Origin: Strongylocentrotus purpuratus
Taxonomy: Eukaryota; Echinodermata; Echinoidea; Camarodonta; Strongylocentrotidae
Length of the DNA: 64,000 nt
NCBI RefSeq assembly: GCF_000002235.5
Contig: NW_022145607.1
Coordinates: 1,200,001 to 1,264,000 of the forward strand
Direction: 5' to 3'
The notes under the pieces are model-generated. The model was given only the letters and a program-made list of their open reading frames with translations, made no database searches and had not been told where the DNA came from. Shown piece after piece: positions 61,170-64,000 of the stretch. Positions within the stretch are counted from its first letter, which is position 1, and every line of letters begins with the position of its first letter. Both the position numbers and the translations under genes were made by a program.

Positions 61170-61187
61170 TTGTGAATTCGGGCCATA
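61170..61187. repeat. Right 15-bp terminal inverted repeat and right ATA target duplication
   Basis: TTGTGAATTCGGGCC then ATA. The flank TTGTCTCAATCTATCTTCCC resumes the sequence of the host element. Confidence 0.9.
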
Positions 61188-61378
61188 TTGTCTCAATCTA
61201 TCTTCCCTAGATCCATAATGATAAAGGGATCGACACAATTTAAACTTGACATATGGATAGATCATTATGGGAGGAGCATTTTATAAAATAATATGATATC
61301 GTGTAATGCATTCTTTGTTATGTAAACCAATATCATACGTATCACCTAATTCGTCCAAGTGACGAATTAAAGTCTAGT
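61188..61378 (+). mobile_element. 3' end of expanded element U4, right of the Harbinger insertion
   Basis: It matches the last ~200 bases of U2, U3 and U5. It ends with ACGTATCACCTAA, a hairpin AATTCGTC-CAAGT-GACGAATT, CTAG at 61374-61377, and T. Confidence 0.7.
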
Positions 61379-63377
61379 ATTTATTTTGTGTCTGTATAGA
61401 AGCATTTATTATTATTCTTCCTCAATTTTGTTCGCAGGATATCTCAAGAATGGCTAAAGCCATTATCATGAAACTTGCCATGATTATAGATCTTAGCCTA
61501 ACTTAGAACTGCGTGACTTTTCAAAAACTCAAAATTATCGTGACGTCATCCAGGCGCCATTTTGTGAAAATCAACTTATGATCATATCTTTATAACGGAA
61601 AAGTATTTCTCATTCATAATTATCACGATTAAGATCAATATCCTTCCGGTCAGTTTCAGGTCAATAAACGTGCGCAAATGCGCGCGTGCGCGCTCGTCCG
61701 CGCGTTTACGCGCGCGCAAAAAATTAAAAAGCTCTAAATCATCCCAAATTTTTTTTGCATACGTTTAAGGCCATATGGAGCATTTGATAAAAAAATTACG
61801 CACACGCGCATGCGCGCGCGTTTTCGCGCGTACTGGCATTTTGCAACATAGAATCGCCAATTTTTTTCTGTCATCATATTTGGTACATTTTTCCAAGCAT
61901 TTTGATAATTTGTTCACCTTTTATTAACGCAATGAGCGTCCGTCAAAGTTGACAGCACGCGCAGATTTGCGTTATCTTTATCCACAATACATGGGCAAAA
62001 ACATGCCTATATAAAATTCATTGTAACTCTTTAGAATAGATAGAAACTCCTAATATTTTTTCATATTTAGATAGATTATGAGTCGGAAATATGATTTCAT
62101 GTCTCATTTTATCCTCAATTAACTCATGACGTCATCATAATGGCCTCCAAACTCAAAATTTTAATTTGCATATTATGACGTCAGCATATTTTTGGAAAAT
62201 TGATTGTATCTCTGTAAATATGGATCAATTTTCTTTTTAATTTTGATATGTTCTAGCTGAGACAATTTTCTACAAATGTAGTATTCACAATTTTTATTTT
62301 TGACAAAAGTATCATGGTGTATTTTTGCGATTAAAGGAGGCATGTCAATTTTTCGCATTTTGCGTGTATTCTCTATGGGACATGACTTTTTCTCAAAACT
62401 GGATTCTACACTCCTGTCTTTCGCGAGCAAAATCTCCGTTGTTTTATCTTTGTTTTCGCTGAGCTTCGGATATGTTGTAGCTGAGACAATGAGCTATCAA
62501 AAGTGTGCCCTTTATTTTTCAATTAGATGCCGGGATCATGCTCATATTTCACTTGCAAAGTAGGATTTCTGAATTCCATTTCCCGTTTACGTGTAATCGC
62601 TATGGGAGATGTTTTGGTATATCGGTAACGCACTTGACTTCCAACCTCGAGATCCCTGGTTCGAGTCCGGGTGTCTCCAACACTTTTTTTTCTTCACTTT
62701 TTTTTCCTTTTGACCTTCACTGTACCATCTCCTTTGATTATTTAAACACGTAGATTCGCAAATATTGTCATAAATAACCCTTTTTACTTTATTATTACCC
62801 TATTTTCACTTAATCCATTACTTTTTGCGTGTAATCCCTATAGGAGATGACTTTTTCTCAAATCTGGACTCTATATTCCTGTCTTTTGCGAGCAATATCG
62901 CCGTTATTTCGGCTTGGATTTTGTTGATTTTTGAGTATGTTGTAGCTGAGACTATATGCTATCTAAATCAATCCTCATTTTTTCAATAAGATGTCATGAT
63001 CGCGCTCATGATCATGATCATTATCATCATGATCATCATTATCATAATGATGATAATCATTTATCAATTACATTTTCATTTCTTTGAATAAGATAAAATC
63101 GTCAAAAGGTGTTCTTCATGATGTAAATTAGAGTCAAATGTGTAACTAGTTACTGCACAGGGTCAAAGGTCATATATTGTTTCAATCTATCTTCCCTAGA
63201 TCCATGATGATCAAGGAGACACAATTTAATCTTGACATATGAATAGATCATAATGGGAGAAGCATATAAATGGGAGAAGCATTTTACAAAATAATATATC
63301 GTGTAATGCATTATTCGTTAAGTCAACCATTATCATACGTATCACCTAATTCGTCTAAGTGACGAATTAAAGTCTAG
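61378..63377 (+). mobile_element. Unit U5: complete 2-kb element
   Basis: Length 2000. It has the same start TATTTATTTTGTGTCTGTAT and order of parts as U2 and U3. The ATGATC stretch is at about 62995-63060. It ends at the hairpin and CTAG (63374-63377). No coding capacity. Confidence 0.65.
62605..62679 (+). repeat. tRNA-like segment in U5 (best preserved)
   Basis: GGAGATG pairs with TGTCTCC over seven positions, two of them G-T. It has a relaxed A box (TGGTATATCGG) and a perfect B box (GGTTCGAGTCC) with a 5-bp T stem (CCTGG/CCGGG). The anticodon arm is TTGA/TCGA with a 9-base loop, so it is not a standard tRNA. Confidence 0.6.
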
Positions 63378-64000
63378 TATTTATTTTGTGTCTGTATAGA
63401 AGAAATTATTATTATTCTTCCTCAATTTTGTTCGCAGGATATCTCAAGAATGGCTAAAACCATTATCATGAAACTTGCCATGATGATAGATCTTAGTCTA
63501 ACTTAGAACTGCGTGACTTTTCAAAAACTCAAAATCATCGTAACGTCATGTAGGCGCCATTTTGTGAAAATCAACTTATGATCATATCTTCATAACGGAA
63601 AAGTATTTCTCATTCTTAATTATCATGATTAAGATCAATATCCGTCCGGTCAATTCCAGGTCAATAAACGTGCGCAAATGCGCGCGTGCGCGTTCATCCG
63701 TGCGTTTACGCGCGCGCAAAAATTTAAAATGCTCTAAATCATCCCAAATTTTTTTTTGCATACGTTTTAGGCCATATGGAGCATTTAACAAAAAATTATG
63801 CTCACGCGCATGCGCGCGCGTTTTTTGCGCGTACTAGCATTTTGCAACATAGAATCGCCGAATTTTCTCTATCATCATATTTGGCACATTTTTCCAAGCA
63901 TTTTGATAACTTGTTAACCTTTTAATAACGCATTGAGCGTCCGTCAAAGTTGACAGCGCGCGCGGACCTGCGTTTTCTTTATCCACAATACATGAGCAAA
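63378..64000 (+). mobile_element. Unit U6: 5' part of another tandem 2-kb element
   Basis: It starts directly after the CTAG of U5 with TATTTATTTTGTGTCTGTAT and follows the U2/U5 body to the edge of the window, including the CpG-rich patches at about 63670-63720 and 63800-63830. Confidence 0.65.

Larger units (their letters stand above)
55004..61184. mobile_element. PIF/Harbinger DNA transposon, 6181 bp, nested in element U4
   Basis: Both ends carry the perfect 15-bp terminal inverted repeat GGCCCGAATTCACAA. The flanks are a 3-bp duplication, ATA (55001-55003 and 61185-61187). Uninterrupted sister units read GGTCATATATTGTTTC at this point, which is the empty site. The interior encodes a Harbinger-type transposase on the minus strand. 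It also has long (CT)n and homopolymer tracts and rich subterminal AAGGTTTG / CAGACC repeats. A 3-bp duplication and this transposase type are characteristic of PIF/Harbinger. The transposase has frameshifts, so the copy is probably non-autonomous now. Confidence 0.85.

Noticed and set aside
60819..61175. Open frames on both strands near the right Harbinger end
   Set aside because: They are translations of the subterminal tandem repeats.
6725..62679. True tRNA genes
   Set aside because: The B box is perfect, but the anticodon arm is non-standard, some copies have broken acceptor stems, and every copy sits at the same place in a mobile element.

Overview
The window looks like animal nuclear DNA, probably a marine invertebrate and perhaps an echinoderm. 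It is AT-rich, has one gene fragment with introns, and is otherwise packed with mobile-element DNA. The taxonomic guess rests only on general repeat style and is weak. There is no bacterial-type operon, rRNA or CRISPR. A 500-base run of N lies at 5942-6441.

Left part (1-5941): a three-exon gene for a zinc-finger plus tyrosine-recombinase-like protein (exons about 2-1474, 2558-2659 and 3636-3930). The introns share phase 1, but two frameshifts break the reading frame. One is in an A6 run near 158-163 and the other is near 3818. Both introns carry degenerate repeats, and a decayed minisatellite-like region follows to the gap.

Main part (6442-64000): almost everything belongs to one family of head-to-tail elements. 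Six copies of the same 3' end are visible: a subterminal ACGTATCACCTAA-like box, an 8-bp-stem hairpin, then CTAG followed by T. They end at 7499, 36770, 38730, 40720, 61377 and 63377. Three intervals are plain units of about 1.96-2.0 kb, each with an internal tRNA-like segment and an ATGATC-rich microsatellite. The other two intervals are hugely expanded. The first (7500-36770) holds about 22 copies of a 1248-bp monomer. The second (40721-61377) holds 10 copies of a related monomer with a 1314-bp period. Both monomers are homologous to the 5' 1.2 kb of the 2-kb unit. Both arrays end in the same diverged terminal monomer. The layout resembles non-autonomous Helitron/Helentron (HINE-like) elements whose body has become a satellite. 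No Rep/helicase gene is present, so any movement would have needed a protein encoded elsewhere.

The second expanded element also contains a frameshifted non-LTR retrotransposon endonuclease fragment (about 53940-54690). A 6181-bp PIF/Harbinger DNA transposon (55004-61184) is inserted in it, with perfect 15-bp terminal inverted repeats and an ATA target duplication. Sister copies of the host element show the empty site. Its transposase is recognisable on the minus strand (VDGTH and HDAR motifs in separate exons) but frameshifted, so this copy is probably dead.
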